In this document: piece after piece, positions 15,722-25,007 of the stretch
How positions within the stretch are numbered: the stretch's first letter is position 1
How the letters are laid out: every line of letters starts with the position of its first letter
DNA from: Lachnospira sp. UBA3212
GTDB taxonomy: Bacteria > Bacillota > Clostridia > Lachnospirales > Lachnospiraceae
Length of the DNA stretch: 64,000 nt
Direction: 5' to 3'
Assembly (NCBI GenBank): GCA_002363615.1
Contig: DEWK01000024.1
Coordinates: forward strand, 62,001-126,000
Translations under genes and position numbers: made by a program
Notes under the pieces: generated by a model
Seen by the model: the letters and a program-made list of their open reading frames with translations, nothing else
Databases searched by the model: none
Told to the model about the DNA's origin: nothing

Positions 15722-16798
15722 ATGAGTACACAATTACGAGTGAATCCATTGCCATCTCCAACTTGGCGATGGTTAAAATTAAATGATGCGGTTACAGAGG
15801 TTGATTTCACAAAGTATGTAGCCCTTCAAACCACAGATGGACACCTAGAACTTTCTGAAAATCTTCATGAGCATACAAAACGATTAGAAGAATATGATGA
15901 ATATGAGGACGGTTTAGGAGAAGTAACCAGGAAGATTTTGAAAGATGCGGAAGTTCTTCCGGATTGCTTTGAATTAGAAAAAGCCCATCAGGCAGAAGCA
16001 AAATTTCAGATGACTTTTCAGGGAGAGAATAGCTTATTAACAGAGGAGTTGGATTTCCTGGTGAAGGAAGACTCGGATTTAACCATTTACATGGATTTTG
16101 CTTCCAAGGGAAAGGGACAGGCTCTTCTTTCTACTAAAATCAAGGTGGAAAAGAATGCCAGGGTTCGTCTGGTTCAGATCCATCGTATTGGAGAAGATTT
16201 CCAGTTCTTCAACAATGTTTCAACCAGGGTGGAAGATTTTGGTAATTTTGAGTTGATCCATATTTTCCTTACAGGAAATAAGGTATATATAGGTGCCTGT
16301 ACCGAATTATTTGGGAAGGAATCTAATTTGAAGATTGATACCGGTTATCAGGTAAAGGGAAGTGATCTTTTAGATATTAATTACGTGGCAAGACATAAGG
16401 GTTATAAGACCAATTCTGAGATTACGGTAAATGGTGTCTTAAAAGACCAGGCCAAGAAGACCTTCCGTGGAACCATTGATTTTATCTATGGTTCAGATAA
16501 GGCGATTGGTAACGAGGTGGAAGATGTGCTTTTATTAGACCAGGGAGTTACCAATAAGACCGTTCCGGTGATTCTATGTGAAGAAGAGGATGTCCAAGGA
16601 AATCACGGGGCAACCATTGGAAGAATTGGAGAAGACCTGATTTATTATCTTTCCTCTCGAGGAATGAAAGAAGAAGAGATTTACAAGATGATGGCCCAGG
16701 GACGTTTGATGACTACGATTCATTTGATTGAAAATGAAGAAATCCGTAAGGAGTTAACAGAACTTGTACTGGGAAAAGAAGAGGAATTAGTTCCTTAA
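15722..16798 (+). CDS. sufD: Fe-S cluster assembly protein SufD
   Basis: A 358-residue SufD, paralogous partner of SufB. The C-terminal segment GNHGATIGRIGEDLIYYLSSRG aligns with the equivalent part of SufB, and the middle forms the beta-helix. The N-terminal part (PLPSPTWRWLKLND) carries the usual trailing tryptophan motif. ATG 15722 sits right after AAGGAGGAGAAG; an upstream TTG at 15695 would overlap sufB and lacks a site. Confidence 0.93.
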   Translation: MSTQLRVNPLPSPTWRWLKLNDAVTEVDFTKYVALQTTDGHLELSENLHEHTKRLEEYDEYEDGLGEVTRKILKDAEVLPDCFELEKAHQAEAKFQMTFQGENSLLTEELDFLVKEDSDLTIYMDFASKGKGQALLSTKIKVEKNARVRLVQIHRIGEDFQFFNNVSTRVEDFGNFELIHIFLTGNKVYIGACTELFGKESNLKIDTGYQVKGSDLLDINYVARHKGYKTNSEITVNGVLKDQAKKTFRGTIDFIYGSDKAIGNEVEDVLLLDQGVTNKTVPVILCEEEDVQGNHGATIGRIGEDLIYYLSSRGMKEEEIYKMMAQGRLMTTIHLIENEEIRKELTELVLGKEEELVP

Positions 16799-16816
16799 GA
16801 AAAGAGGATTTTACAG

Positions 16817-18064
16817 ATGACAGAAACAAAGAAGAAATACAAAACATTTGATAGCAAGGAAGTTCGTAAGGATTTTGCATTGTTTAATCAAAGCAATCTG
16901 GCGTATCTAGATAATGCGGCAACCACCCAAAGACCGAACCAGGTTCTAGAGGCGGAGATGAACTTTTATCAAAGGAAAAATGCCAATCCATTTCGTGGAA
17001 TTTATGATTTAAGCGTAGAAGCTACCGATGCCTATGAGGAAGCAAGGAAAAAGGTAGCAAATTTGATTCATGCCAAAGAAGCAGAAGAAATTGTGTTTAC
17101 CAGAAATGCCAGCGAGAGTTTAAATCTGGTGGCCTATTCCTTAGGGGAACTGGTTTTAAAGGAAGGGGATGAGATTCTTGTGGGAATCACGGAACATCAT
17201 TCCAATATGCTTCCTTGGAGACAGGCAGCAAAGAGAAAGGGTGCTAAGGTCAATTATCTTTATACCGATGAAAAGGGAGAAATTACGGAAGAGGCTTTTA
17301 CAAAAGCCTTAAGTCAGCGGACTAAGATTGTTGCTTTAACTCAGGTTTCTAATGTTTTTGGTCGCTTAAATGACCTAAAAACATTTGCAGAGATTGCCCA
17401 TCAAAGGGGGATTTACTTTGTGGCGGATGGAGCACAAAGTATTCCGCATAGAATGGTGGATGTCAGTGATTTAGGAGTAGACTTTCTGGCATTTTCAGGT
17501 CATAAGATGCTTGCATCCATGGGAATCGGTGTCCTTTATGGAAAGAAGGAATTACTAGAGGCTATGCCTCCATTTTTAACCGGTGGCGAGATGATTGAGA
17601 CGGTTAGTCTTGAAAAAATCACTTATGCTCCAGTACCTCATAAGTTTGAGGCAGGCACCGTAAATACAGGTGGAGCGGTTAGTTTGTCTGCTGCCATTGA
17701 CTACTTGAACCAATATGGAATGGAAAACCTGGCTAGGGTAGAAGAAGAGTTAACGGTGTATGCTTATGAAAAAATGGAGAGGATTCCGGGAATCCGTATT
17801 TTAGGATCGGACGATCCAAGAGATCATCATGGAATCTTAACCTTTCAGCTAGAGGGAGTGCATCCACATGATATTGCCTATATCTTAAATCAGGATGGAG
17901 TAGCGGTTCGAGCAGGTCATCACTGTGCACAGCCACTTTTAAAATATTTAAAGACCCCGTCAACCACCCGGGCAAGTCTTTATTTTTATAATACCAAAGA
18001 CGAGGTGGATCGCTTGATTGACGGCCTTTCTAAGATAAGAAGAGAGATGGGCTATCTAGATTAA
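16817..18064 (+). CDS. sufS: Cysteine desulfurase SufS
   Basis: A 415-residue PLP enzyme that takes sulfur from cysteine for Fe-S cluster assembly. The PLP lysine is Lys230 in FSGHKM and the sulfur-accepting Cys370 is in RAGHHCAQP, the class II (SufS) arrangement. Also seen: LDNAATTQRP, TEHHSNMLPW and ADGAQSIPH. It starts 18 nt after sufD with AAAGAGG and is followed by SufU, its usual sulfur-acceptor partner in Firmicutes. Confidence 0.95.
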   Translation: MTETKKKYKTFDSKEVRKDFALFNQSNLAYLDNAATTQRPNQVLEAEMNFYQRKNANPFRGIYDLSVEATDAYEEARKKVANLIHAKEAEEIVFTRNASESLNLVAYSLGELVLKEGDEILVGITEHHSNMLPWRQAAKRKGAKVNYLYTDEKGEITEEAFTKALSQRTKIVALTQVSNVFGRLNDLKTFAEIAHQRGIYFVADGAQSIPHRMVDVSDLGVDFLAFSGHKMLASMGIGVLYGKKELLEAMPPFLTGGEMIETVSLEKITYAPVPHKFEAGTVNTGGAVSLSAAIDYLNQYGMENLARVEEELTVYAYEKMERIPGIRILGSDDPRDHHGILTFQLEGVHPHDIAYILNQDGVAVRAGHHCAQPLLKYLKTPSTTRASLYFYNTKDEVDRLIDGLSKIRREMGYLD

Positions 18065-18090
18065 TTTTCTTAAGAAAGTAGGAGAAAAGA

Positions 18091-18531
18091 ATGGAAAGCA
18101 GAACATTTTATAATGAAATCCTGACAGATCACAACCTTCATCCTAGTCATAAGGCAAGGATTGAGGGAACCAATATGACCTTAGAAGGTGTGAACCCAAG
18201 TTGTGGTGACGACATTATCTTAGAGTTAAGAGTCAATGAGGATAGGATCATTGAAGATGGAGGATTTGTTGGGGATGGATGTGCGATTTCCCAGGCTTCT
18301 GCGGATATGATGTTAGATTTGATCATTGGAAAAAATGTGGAAGAGGCCAAGCGTCTTTCTGATATTTTCCTTCGAATGATTAAGGGGAGTGCCAGTGAAG
18401 AGGAGATAGAGGAGCTGGAAGAAGCATCTTGTCTTAGGGATATTTCTCATATGCCATCGCGAGTAAAGTGTGCCGTTTTAGGCTGGCATACCATGGAGGA
18501 ACTGGTAGATCACGAGGAAGATGAGGACTAA
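18091..18531 (+). CDS. sufU: SUF system sulfurtransferase SufU
   Basis: A 146-residue SufU. The zinc/sulfur ligands are visible: Cys38 and Asp40 in NPSCGDD, Cys64 in GDGCAIS and Cys127 in VKCAVLGW, with the SufU-specific insertion relative to IscU. It accepts persulfide from SufS and passes sulfur to SufBCD. AGGAGAAAAG precedes ATG 18091. Last recognisable suf gene of the operon. Confidence 0.94.
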   Translation: MESRTFYNEILTDHNLHPSHKARIEGTNMTLEGVNPSCGDDIILELRVNEDRIIEDGGFVGDGCAISQASADMMLDLIIGKNVEEAKRLSDIFLRMIKGSASEEEIEELEEASCLRDISHMPSRVKCAVLGWHTMEELVDHEEDED

Positions 18532-18534
18532 TTC

Positions 18535-20694
18535 ATGAAAAGATTTTTAATTAAAGCATTGGTTTTAATTATGTCATTCCTCTTAGTACTTGGAATTTAT
18601 GGATACTTTGTCTATCGAGATAATCGGGAGGTTTCTATTACGGAAAGCGTAAACTTGATGGGTTCTGCTACGCTTCCGGTTTTGTATGAGAAACTAAATG
18701 AAACAAATATTAATGAGGTCCACGGATATACCACCGAGATGGATCCTAGTTATTTTCGACGGTCGGTTTTGCCGGTAGGTGATGATGGACAGATTTCTCT
18801 TATGATTGATCCATATAGTGCCAATGTAATTTCTATGAATTTTACGGTTTCAGATTATGAAAACCATTCTCAGGTAATTGCAAGCTCCGTCTCAAACTGG
18901 GATCTGAAAGATGGAAAGATTCTCGTGGATCTTTCTATTTCCGGATTAAAAACCGGCAAAGAATATTACATGGACCTGTTAGTAACCACAGAGACTCATC
19001 CGGAGATTCACTATTATTTTGCCATTCAGTGCCTTTCTCATGGAATTGTAAATGACAATCTCCCAAAAATTTTGGACTTTGTCCAGGAATATAGTCAGGC
19101 TACCTTAGATTATAATAAGGCAGTGGACTTTGTGATTCCTTACATTGAGCCATCGGAAAGTAATGCCAACGACAATTTGGGAAAGGTAGATATTACCTCT
19201 TCCCTTCGTCAGTTGACTTACCAGAATCTGGAGGTAAAACAGGAGACCCAGACAAAGATTTATTGTACCCAAGTGACAGAGATAGAGTCCGAGTTTGTTC
19301 TTTGTTATCAAATCAAGGCGGATAACGAAGATGGAATAGAAGAGCACTATGAAATTAAAGAGGTCTATCGAGTGGCTTATTACAATGGGAATATTTATCT
19401 GGTAGCTTATGACAGAAGTATGGATCAGGTGTATGACCCGGCTTCCGCCAATCAGGGAACCAAACGATTAAACCTGGGAATTTTAAGTTCTCGTCAGGTT
19501 CAATTCGAAACCAGTGAGAACTATTCTAAGATTGCCTTTGTGAATGCAGGAGACCTGTATGTGATGGATACCAAGGACAATGTAAATACCAAGATTTTTA
19601 CCTTTGATCATGCCGATGGAAATGATGCCAGAAATACCTTTGACGAACATGGCTATGAGGTTATTTCCTTAGAAAATGATGGAAGCATGGATTTTATGGT
19701 GTATGGTTATATGAATCGTGGGGAACATGAGGGACAGTCTGGAGCCGCCTTATACCACTATGATGCAGAGAAGATGATTGTAGAGGAACGGGTATTTTTA
19801 CCTTCAGATGAACCTTATGAGGTTTTAAAAGAAAGTGTTACATCCCTTTCTTATCTGTCAGACGAGGACATGTTCTATCTGAAAATGAAGGATTCCGTTT
19901 ATTCCGTAGACTTAGGAGACCAGTCTTATGTGGAAGTTGTGGGGAACCTGGATCAGGAGCAATTTGCAACTTCTAAGGATGGACGGTATCTGGCATGGGT
20001 AGAAACCACGGATGGATTAGACCGGATTCGAATCCTTGACTTGGAGTCTGGCATCGAAAAAAATATTCAAGGTCAAAAGAACAGAGTCTTGGTGCCACTG
20101 GGATTTGTAGATAATGATCTTTGTTACGGGGTGGCTGCTTCAAAAAATGTCTACCCGGATCGCTATGGGGATGAGACCTATTTATTTGGATATGTTCGAA
20201 TTGTAGATAAGAATCAAGAGGTCTTAAAGACCTATAAGAAAAAGGGCTACTATTTAACGGATGTAAAGGTTAACAAGGCTATGGTTTCATTTTCCGTTGT
20301 TCAAAAGAATTCTGAGGAAGAAACCGGCTATCAAGTGGTTTCTGAAGATCAGATTTTAAATAACACTGCCGACGCTACTGAGGCGGTAAATATTAGTACA
20401 ATCGTAACGGAATTCAAGCAAACACAGGTAGTGATTAACTATGCTTCCAATGTGATCAGTAGTGAGGATACCAAACTTACTTATCCTAAGGAAATTCAAA
20501 CCGATGGAAAAAACAAGATTGACATTTATATGGAGGATGCACAGGACGACTACTATTATGTTTACTATGGCGGCTGTATCATTGGGGTTTACGCCAGCCA
20601 GGCCCAGGCTAGAATTCTAGCTGAGGAAAATAGAGGCTTTGTGGTAGATGGAATGGGAAGGACCATCTATCAATATGAAGAAGTCTTTGGTTAG
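18535..20694 (+). CDS. Large exported or membrane-anchored protein of unknown function
   Basis: A 719-residue protein I do not recognise by name. An N-terminal hydrophobic helix (about residues 5-26, LIKALVLIMSFLLVLGIYGYF) acts as anchor or signal; the rest is acidic and probably extracytoplasmic. Residues about 100-170 look like a beta-sandwich (fibronectin-like pattern NWDLKDGKILVDLSISGLKTG). Residues about 310-620 contain repeated short strands such as GDLYVMDTKDN, YLAWVETTDG and LRYDL-like blocks (IRILDLESG) that suggest a beta-propeller. No catalytic motif is evident. It begins 3 nt after sufU, so it may be read with the suf operon, but a functional link is not supported. Confidence 0.7.
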   Translation: MKRFLIKALVLIMSFLLVLGIYGYFVYRDNREVSITESVNLMGSATLPVLYEKLNETNINEVHGYTTEMDPSYFRRSVLPVGDDGQISLMIDPYSANVISMNFTVSDYENHSQVIASSVSNWDLKDGKILVDLSISGLKTGKEYYMDLLVTTETHPEIHYYFAIQCLSHGIVNDNLPKILDFVQEYSQATLDYNKAVDFVIPYIEPSESNANDNLGKVDITSSLRQLTYQNLEVKQETQTKIYCTQVTEIESEFVLCYQIKADNEDGIEEHYEIKEVYRVAYYNGNIYLVAYDRSMDQVYDPASANQGTKRLNLGILSSRQVQFETSENYSKIAFVNAGDLYVMDTKDNVNTKIFTFDHADGNDARNTFDEHGYEVISLENDGSMDFMVYGYMNRGEHEGQSGAALYHYDAEKMIVEERVFLPSDEPYEVLKESVTSLSYLSDEDMFYLKMKDSVYSVDLGDQSYVEVVGNLDQEQFATSKDGRYLAWVETTDGLDRIRILDLESGIEKNIQGQKNRVLVPLGFVDNDLCYGVAASKNVYPDRYGDETYLFGYVRIVDKNQEVLKTYKKKGYYLTDVKVNKAMVSFSVVQKNSEEETGYQVVSEDQILNNTADATEAVNISTIVTEFKQTQVVINYASNVISSEDTKLTYPKEIQTDGKNKIDIYMEDAQDDYYYVYYGGCIIGVYASQAQARILAEENRGFVVDGMGRTIYQYEEVFG

Positions 20695-20709
20695 GAAAGA
20701 GGTGTATGA

Positions 20710-21765
20710 ATGAAATTTATTCATGTTGCGGACTTACATTTGGGAATGCACCCAGATGCCAATAAGCCATGGGGAAAGAACCGGGATCAGGAACTATGGG
20801 ATACCTTTGAACGGTTAATAGAAAAAACAGAAGAAGAAAAGGCAGATCTTTTGCTGATTGCGGGAGATTTATTTCACAGACAGCCTATGATATCGGAACT
20901 GAGACAGGTGGATTATTTGTTTCAAAAATTGTCTAGGACCAAGGTAGTTTTGATTGCCGGAAATCATGATCCCTTAACCAAGGATTCGGCATATAGGTCA
21001 TTTGCCTGGTCAGACCATGTGTTCTTTATTGGAAGCGACAAGGTTATCCCTGTAAAGGTGGGAGATGTTTGGGTCTATGGATTTAGTTATTACGATAGTA
21101 CAAATCCAAATCCGGTATATGATACCATTGAGATTCAAGATCCTAGTGCCATTAATATTCTTTTGGGACATGGAGGAGATGTCAATCATTGTCCATTTCA
21201 GCCGGAAGAATTGGCCAAACTTGGATTTTCTTACCTTGCCTTTGGTCATATTCATAAGCCGGATCTTTCCAGTACGGTTCCTTATGGAATGCCGGGTTCC
21301 TTGGAGCCTTTAGATATTACAGAAACCGGTCTCCATGGTTATATTCAAGGGGAAATATCAGAGGAAGGAATTTGTACCTATTCCTTCCAGGCATTTTCAA
21401 AGAGATCGTATTTTGAGGAAGAAATTCTATGTGAACCGTATGATACGGAGCTTTCCATTAGGGATAAAATTCTGGATTTAATTTCCATGGAAGGTATAGA
21501 AAATATTTATAAAATTCATCTGAAAGGCCACCGGGATGTGGATTTGGAGTTTGATATTGACAAACTTCAGTCCCTTGGAAATATTCTTCTGGTGGATGAA
21601 ACCCTTTTGGATTATGATTTTGAGGCACTTTACCAGATGAATCAGGATAATCTTTTAGGTTTGTTTATTCGTGACTTAAAGGATAAGGAAGATGAGCTTT
21701 CAAAACAGGCACTCTACCTAGGAACACGAGCACTATTAACTGCAATGGAGGGAAGAGAAGGATGA
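20710..21765 (+). CDS. SbcD/YhaO-like metallophosphoesterase
   Basis: A 351-residue calcineurin-type phosphoesterase. Metal motifs in order: HVADLHLG (D-x-H), IAGDLFHR (GD), IAGNHDP (GNH) and FGHIHKPD (GHxH). This is the SbcD/Mre11-type nuclease arrangement; with the ATPase that overlaps its 3' end by 4 bp it resembles the B. subtilis YhaO-YhaN pair. It probably works as a DNA end-processing nuclease complex. AAAGAGGTGT precedes ATG 20710. Confidence 0.85.
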   Translation: MKFIHVADLHLGMHPDANKPWGKNRDQELWDTFERLIEKTEEEKADLLLIAGDLFHRQPMISELRQVDYLFQKLSRTKVVLIAGNHDPLTKDSAYRSFAWSDHVFFIGSDKVIPVKVGDVWVYGFSYYDSTNPNPVYDTIEIQDPSAINILLGHGGDVNHCPFQPEELAKLGFSYLAFGHIHKPDLSSTVPYGMPGSLEPLDITETGLHGYIQGEISEEGICTYSFQAFSKRSYFEEEILCEPYDTELSIRDKILDLISMEGIENIYKIHLKGHRDVDLEFDIDKLQSLGNILLVDETLLDYDFEALYQMNQDNLLGLFIRDLKDKEDELSKQALYLGTRALLTAMEGREG

Positions 21766-23651
21766 TAATAAAAAGAATTCATTTGCTTAGTTTTGGTAAG
21801 TTTGTGGATCAGGAATATGATTTGGCCCCTGGATTAAATCTGATATTTGGGGAAAATGAGGCGGGGAAGTCTACCATTCACACTTTTATTCGGGGAATGC
21901 TTTTTGGAATCGAAAAGCAGCGTGGCAGAGGTGCTTCCAAGGATACCTATTCCAAGTATGAGCCTTGGGAAAATCCCGGAAGATATGAAGGTGTTATGGA
22001 GGTAGAAACCGAACGGGATACCTACCTGATTGAACGAAATTTTCAAAAGGACCACAAGAGTTTTCGGGTCACCGCCCAGTCGGATGGCCATGAACTTTCT
22101 CAGGAGGAATGTGGCAGATTCTTAGACGGATTAGATGAGGCTGCTTACTATAATACCATTAGTATCGGCCAGCTAGAGAGCGAAACGGATAGCCAGTTGG
22201 CATCCCTGTTAAAAAACTATGCGGCTAACCTAAGTTCCACCAAGAATATGGAATTAGATATGACATCGGCCTTAGAGGATTTGGGGAAGCAGAAACGGGT
22301 TTTAACCAGACAGTACAAGGATTATAACCGACAGGAACTTTATTCAGAACAAAGTGAGTTAAATAAGCAATTAAATCTGGTAGCCCAGGACCAGAAGGAA
22401 ATCACCAAACAACAGGAAGAACTTTATCAGCAGAAAAAGAGAGAAGAAAAAAAACTAGAAGAACTTCGTCAGATGGAAATTAATCAGAAGCAGGAAGAAG
22501 CCAAGGCCCTTACCATGATCGAGAATTTTAAGGAGAAAAACACCAGCTCCAGAAAGAATCTGGGAAAGGTAAAACTAGCTTTATCCAGGGAGCAGGAAAA
22601 ACTTACCCCTCTGTTAAATGAAATGTCTAGACGAAAGGTTACAAGCCTAGAAGATGTGGACCGCTTAGAAGAGGAAGAGAGTTTAATGAATGTGGTGAAT
22701 TGGCCACTATTTGGCCTAACCATTGTCTCTGTGGTTATCTTTATTCTATCCTTCTTTTTGGGAAAGAATACCCCACCCATTGTCCAGGCTGGATTAGTTC
22801 TTTTATGTATTATTTTCCTAACCCTTTTCTTACTTTTTCTATCAAGGAAAAAATCTCAAAAGGACCAAAACCTTCGTATGTTGGCGGATCTTAGAGAGAC
22901 TGTAAAAGACGTAGAGAAGACAGAAAAGCGTGTGGCAGAAGGAGAGCGTAGACTTGCAGAAACCCAAGATGCCATTAAGGAAAATGACAGGGGAATTGAA
23001 AAATTAAAGGCTAAGTTAGAAAATCAGGTAGACTATCAGTCTAAGATTCAAGAGGTTCATGAGAGGATTCAGGCCAAGGATTCAAACAATCAGGAACTGG
23101 TTTGGAAGGCAAATAAAACCAGGGAACAAGAAGGGGAAATTCAGGCCAGACAGGATGAAATTCAGGATCTTTTGAAAAAAATAGAGAATGCGGATCTTTT
23201 AAAGGATGCCTACGACCTTGCTATGAACAAGATTACAGAACTTTCCTCTGAAATTCGTGGAAATTTTGGTCGCCTTTTAAATGATCAGGCATCAAAATAC
23301 CTAAAGGCAATCACCAATGGAAAGTATGAAAGACTGATTATTGAAGAGGACCTGGAATTGTGGGTTCTTCATAGGGACCGAAAAATCCCGGTATATCAGC
23401 TGTCAAAAGGAACCATTGAGCAGATTTACCTTGCCCTGCGTTTAGCAAGTGCAAAGATGGTTTTTGAGGATCCTAAGCCGATTCTTTTAGATGATACGTT
23501 TATGTCTTATGATAACAAGCGAATGATTACTACCCTACAGTTTTTAAATAGACTTGGGGTTCAGGTTTTAATCTTTACCTGTCATAGTAGGGAAAAACTT
23601 GTTTTAGACAAGATGCAGCTACCATATCATTACATCAATTTAAGTGAATAA
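21762..23651 (+). CDS. SbcC/YhaN-like AAA ATPase with a membrane hairpin
   Basis: A 629-residue SMC-like ATPase: Walker A FGENEAGKST near residue 30, long coiled coils (about 170-300 and 370-480) and a C-terminal signature plus Walker B, LSKGTIEQIYLALRLA and ILLDDTFMSYD. Between the coils, about residues 311-360, lie two hydrophobic segments (FGLTIVSVVIFILSFFLG and VLLCIIFLTLFLLFL), so the coil tip may insert in the membrane, as seen in YhaN-type proteins rather than classical SbcC. It overlaps the phosphoesterase gene by 4 bp, supporting one complex. Confidence 0.83.
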   Translation: MIIKRIHLLSFGKFVDQEYDLAPGLNLIFGENEAGKSTIHTFIRGMLFGIEKQRGRGASKDTYSKYEPWENPGRYEGVMEVETERDTYLIERNFQKDHKSFRVTAQSDGHELSQEECGRFLDGLDEAAYYNTISIGQLESETDSQLASLLKNYAANLSSTKNMELDMTSALEDLGKQKRVLTRQYKDYNRQELYSEQSELNKQLNLVAQDQKEITKQQEELYQQKKREEKKLEELRQMEINQKQEEAKALTMIENFKEKNTSSRKNLGKVKLALSREQEKLTPLLNEMSRRKVTSLEDVDRLEEEESLMNVVNWPLFGLTIVSVVIFILSFFLGKNTPPIVQAGLVLLCIIFLTLFLLFLSRKKSQKDQNLRMLADLRETVKDVEKTEKRVAEGERRLAETQDAIKENDRGIEKLKAKLENQVDYQSKIQEVHERIQAKDSNNQELVWKANKTREQEGEIQARQDEIQDLLKKIENADLLKDAYDLAMNKITELSSEIRGNFGRLLNDQASKYLKAITNGKYERLIIEEDLELWVLHRDRKIPVYQLSKGTIEQIYLALRLASAKMVFEDPKPILLDDTFMSYDNKRMITTLQFLNRLGVQVLIFTCHSREKLVLDKMQLPYHYINLSE

Positions 23652-23660
23652 AAAAAATAG

Positions 23661-23690
23661 AAAGAGATCACCCAAAAGGCGATCTCTTTT
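23661..23690. terminator. Bidirectional terminator between convergent genes
   Basis: AAAGAGATC (23661-23669) pairs with GATCTCTTT (23681-23689); an A-run lies on the left and a T-run on the right, so it can stop both the ATPase transcript and the opposing prs transcript. Confidence 0.88.
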
Positions 23691-23741
23691 CGTATAAAAC
23701 ATTAAGGAACCTACGTGGTCCAAAAAAACTAGATGTCAAAT

Positions 23742-24926
23742 TTAAGCCTGAGGATGGTTCTCCTTGTATTCCTCAATTCGATGGTTGATACGATCGATTG
23801 GATCAAGAAGGGAACTCATAGATGCATCATGATTTAAAGTTTCAATAACAAGAGCTAAATACTTATTCATGTCTACATTTAAATAATACTCACGATCTAA
23901 CAACTCAGGTGGCTGATAGATTGAATTAGTGGTCAGAACCTTGGTAAAGATTCCTTCCTTATAAGCCTGATCAAACTTCTCCATACCATTGGTAAAAAGA
24001 CCAAAGGTAGCAGCCATATAAACTCGTCTTGCATGACGAGCCTTTAACTGCTTAGCAACATCAAGCATAGAATCACCGGAAGAAATCATATCATCTAAGA
24101 TAAACACATCCTTGCCTTCTACAGAAGAACCAAGGAAATCGTGGGCTACGATAGGGTTTCTACCGTCAACAACCTTAGAATAATCTCTTCTCTTGTAGAA
24201 CATACCTACATCGGTACCAATTACGTTAGCAAAATAAATGGAACGATTCATAGCACCTTCATCCGGTGAAATAACCATCATATGATCAGCGTCCAAAATC
24301 AAATCATCCTCTGACATAAGCAGAGCCTTGATAAACTGATAGGTCGGACGGATGGATTCAAATCCCTTAAGAGGAATGGCGTTCTGAACGGAAGCATTGT
24401 GAACATCTAAGGTAATAATATTCTCAACACCCATGCGTTCTAATTCCTGAAGAGCAATGGCACAGTCTAAGGATTCTCTGGTAGATCTCTTATCCTGTCT
24501 ACTCTCATAAAGGAAAGGAAGAATAACGTTGATTCTTCTTGCTTTTCCGCTGACAGCGGCAATCACTCTCTTTAAATCTTGAAAATGATCATCTGGTGAC
24601 ATATGGTTGTCACGTCCGCAAACAGTATAAGTCAGACTATGATTGGTAATGTCGCAGATGATATAAAGATCATCGCCTCGTACGGACTGGTTAATAATGG
24701 CCTTAGCCTCACCAGAACCAAAACGAATATTCTTAGAATCCACGAGATAACTTTCTCTGTTATAATCAGCAAAAGCAAAATTCTTCTTTAAATCATCGTT
24801 CAGATTTCTTCTCCAGTTCACGATGTAGTCATTAATGGTCTCAGCCATCTTCTCACATCCGCGAAGTGGAATGATTCCAAGCTTACCGGCTGGGACGGTA
24901 CGTAGCATACTTTCGTAGTCTAACAT
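23742..24926 (-). CDS. prs: Ribose-phosphate pyrophosphokinase (PRPP synthetase)
   Basis: A 394-residue PRPP synthetase, longer than the about 315 residues of classical Prs but typical of a clostridial subgroup. Seen: the ATP-binding region with NVILPFLYESRQDKRSTRE, the metal/ribose-5-P segment NIITLDVHNASVQNAI, and the PRPP-binding loop DVFILDDMISSGDSM, a variant of the usual DDM-x-DTGGT. It converts ribose-5-phosphate and ATP to PRPP for nucleotide synthesis. ATG at 24926 has GGAGG (complement of 24933-24937); longer in-frame starts reach 25004 but lack ribosome sites. Downstream gene of the dnaD-dnaC-prs unit. Confidence 0.88.
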   Translation of the reverse strand: MLDYESMLRTVPAGKLGIIPLRGCEKMAETINDYIVNWRRNLNDDLKKNFAFADYNRESYLVDSKNIRFGSGEAKAIINQSVRGDDLYIICDITNHSLTYTVCGRDNHMSPDDHFQDLKRVIAAVSGKARRINVILPFLYESRQDKRSTRESLDCAIALQELERMGVENIITLDVHNASVQNAIPLKGFESIRPTYQFIKALLMSEDDLILDADHMMVISPDEGAMNRSIYFANVIGTDVGMFYKRRDYSKVVDGRNPIVAHDFLGSSVEGKDVFILDDMISSGDSMLDVAKQLKARHARRVYMAATFGLFTNGMEKFDQAYKEGIFTKVLTTNSIYQPPELLDREYYLNVDMNKYLALVIETLNHDASMSSLLDPIDRINHRIEEYKENHPQA

Positions 24927-25007
24927 GTTTTTCCTCCATAAAATGAAACTGTTAAATATTGTATTCTTTAAAGCGATTATATACGTGTCAAATTTGATTG
25001 TCAAATG

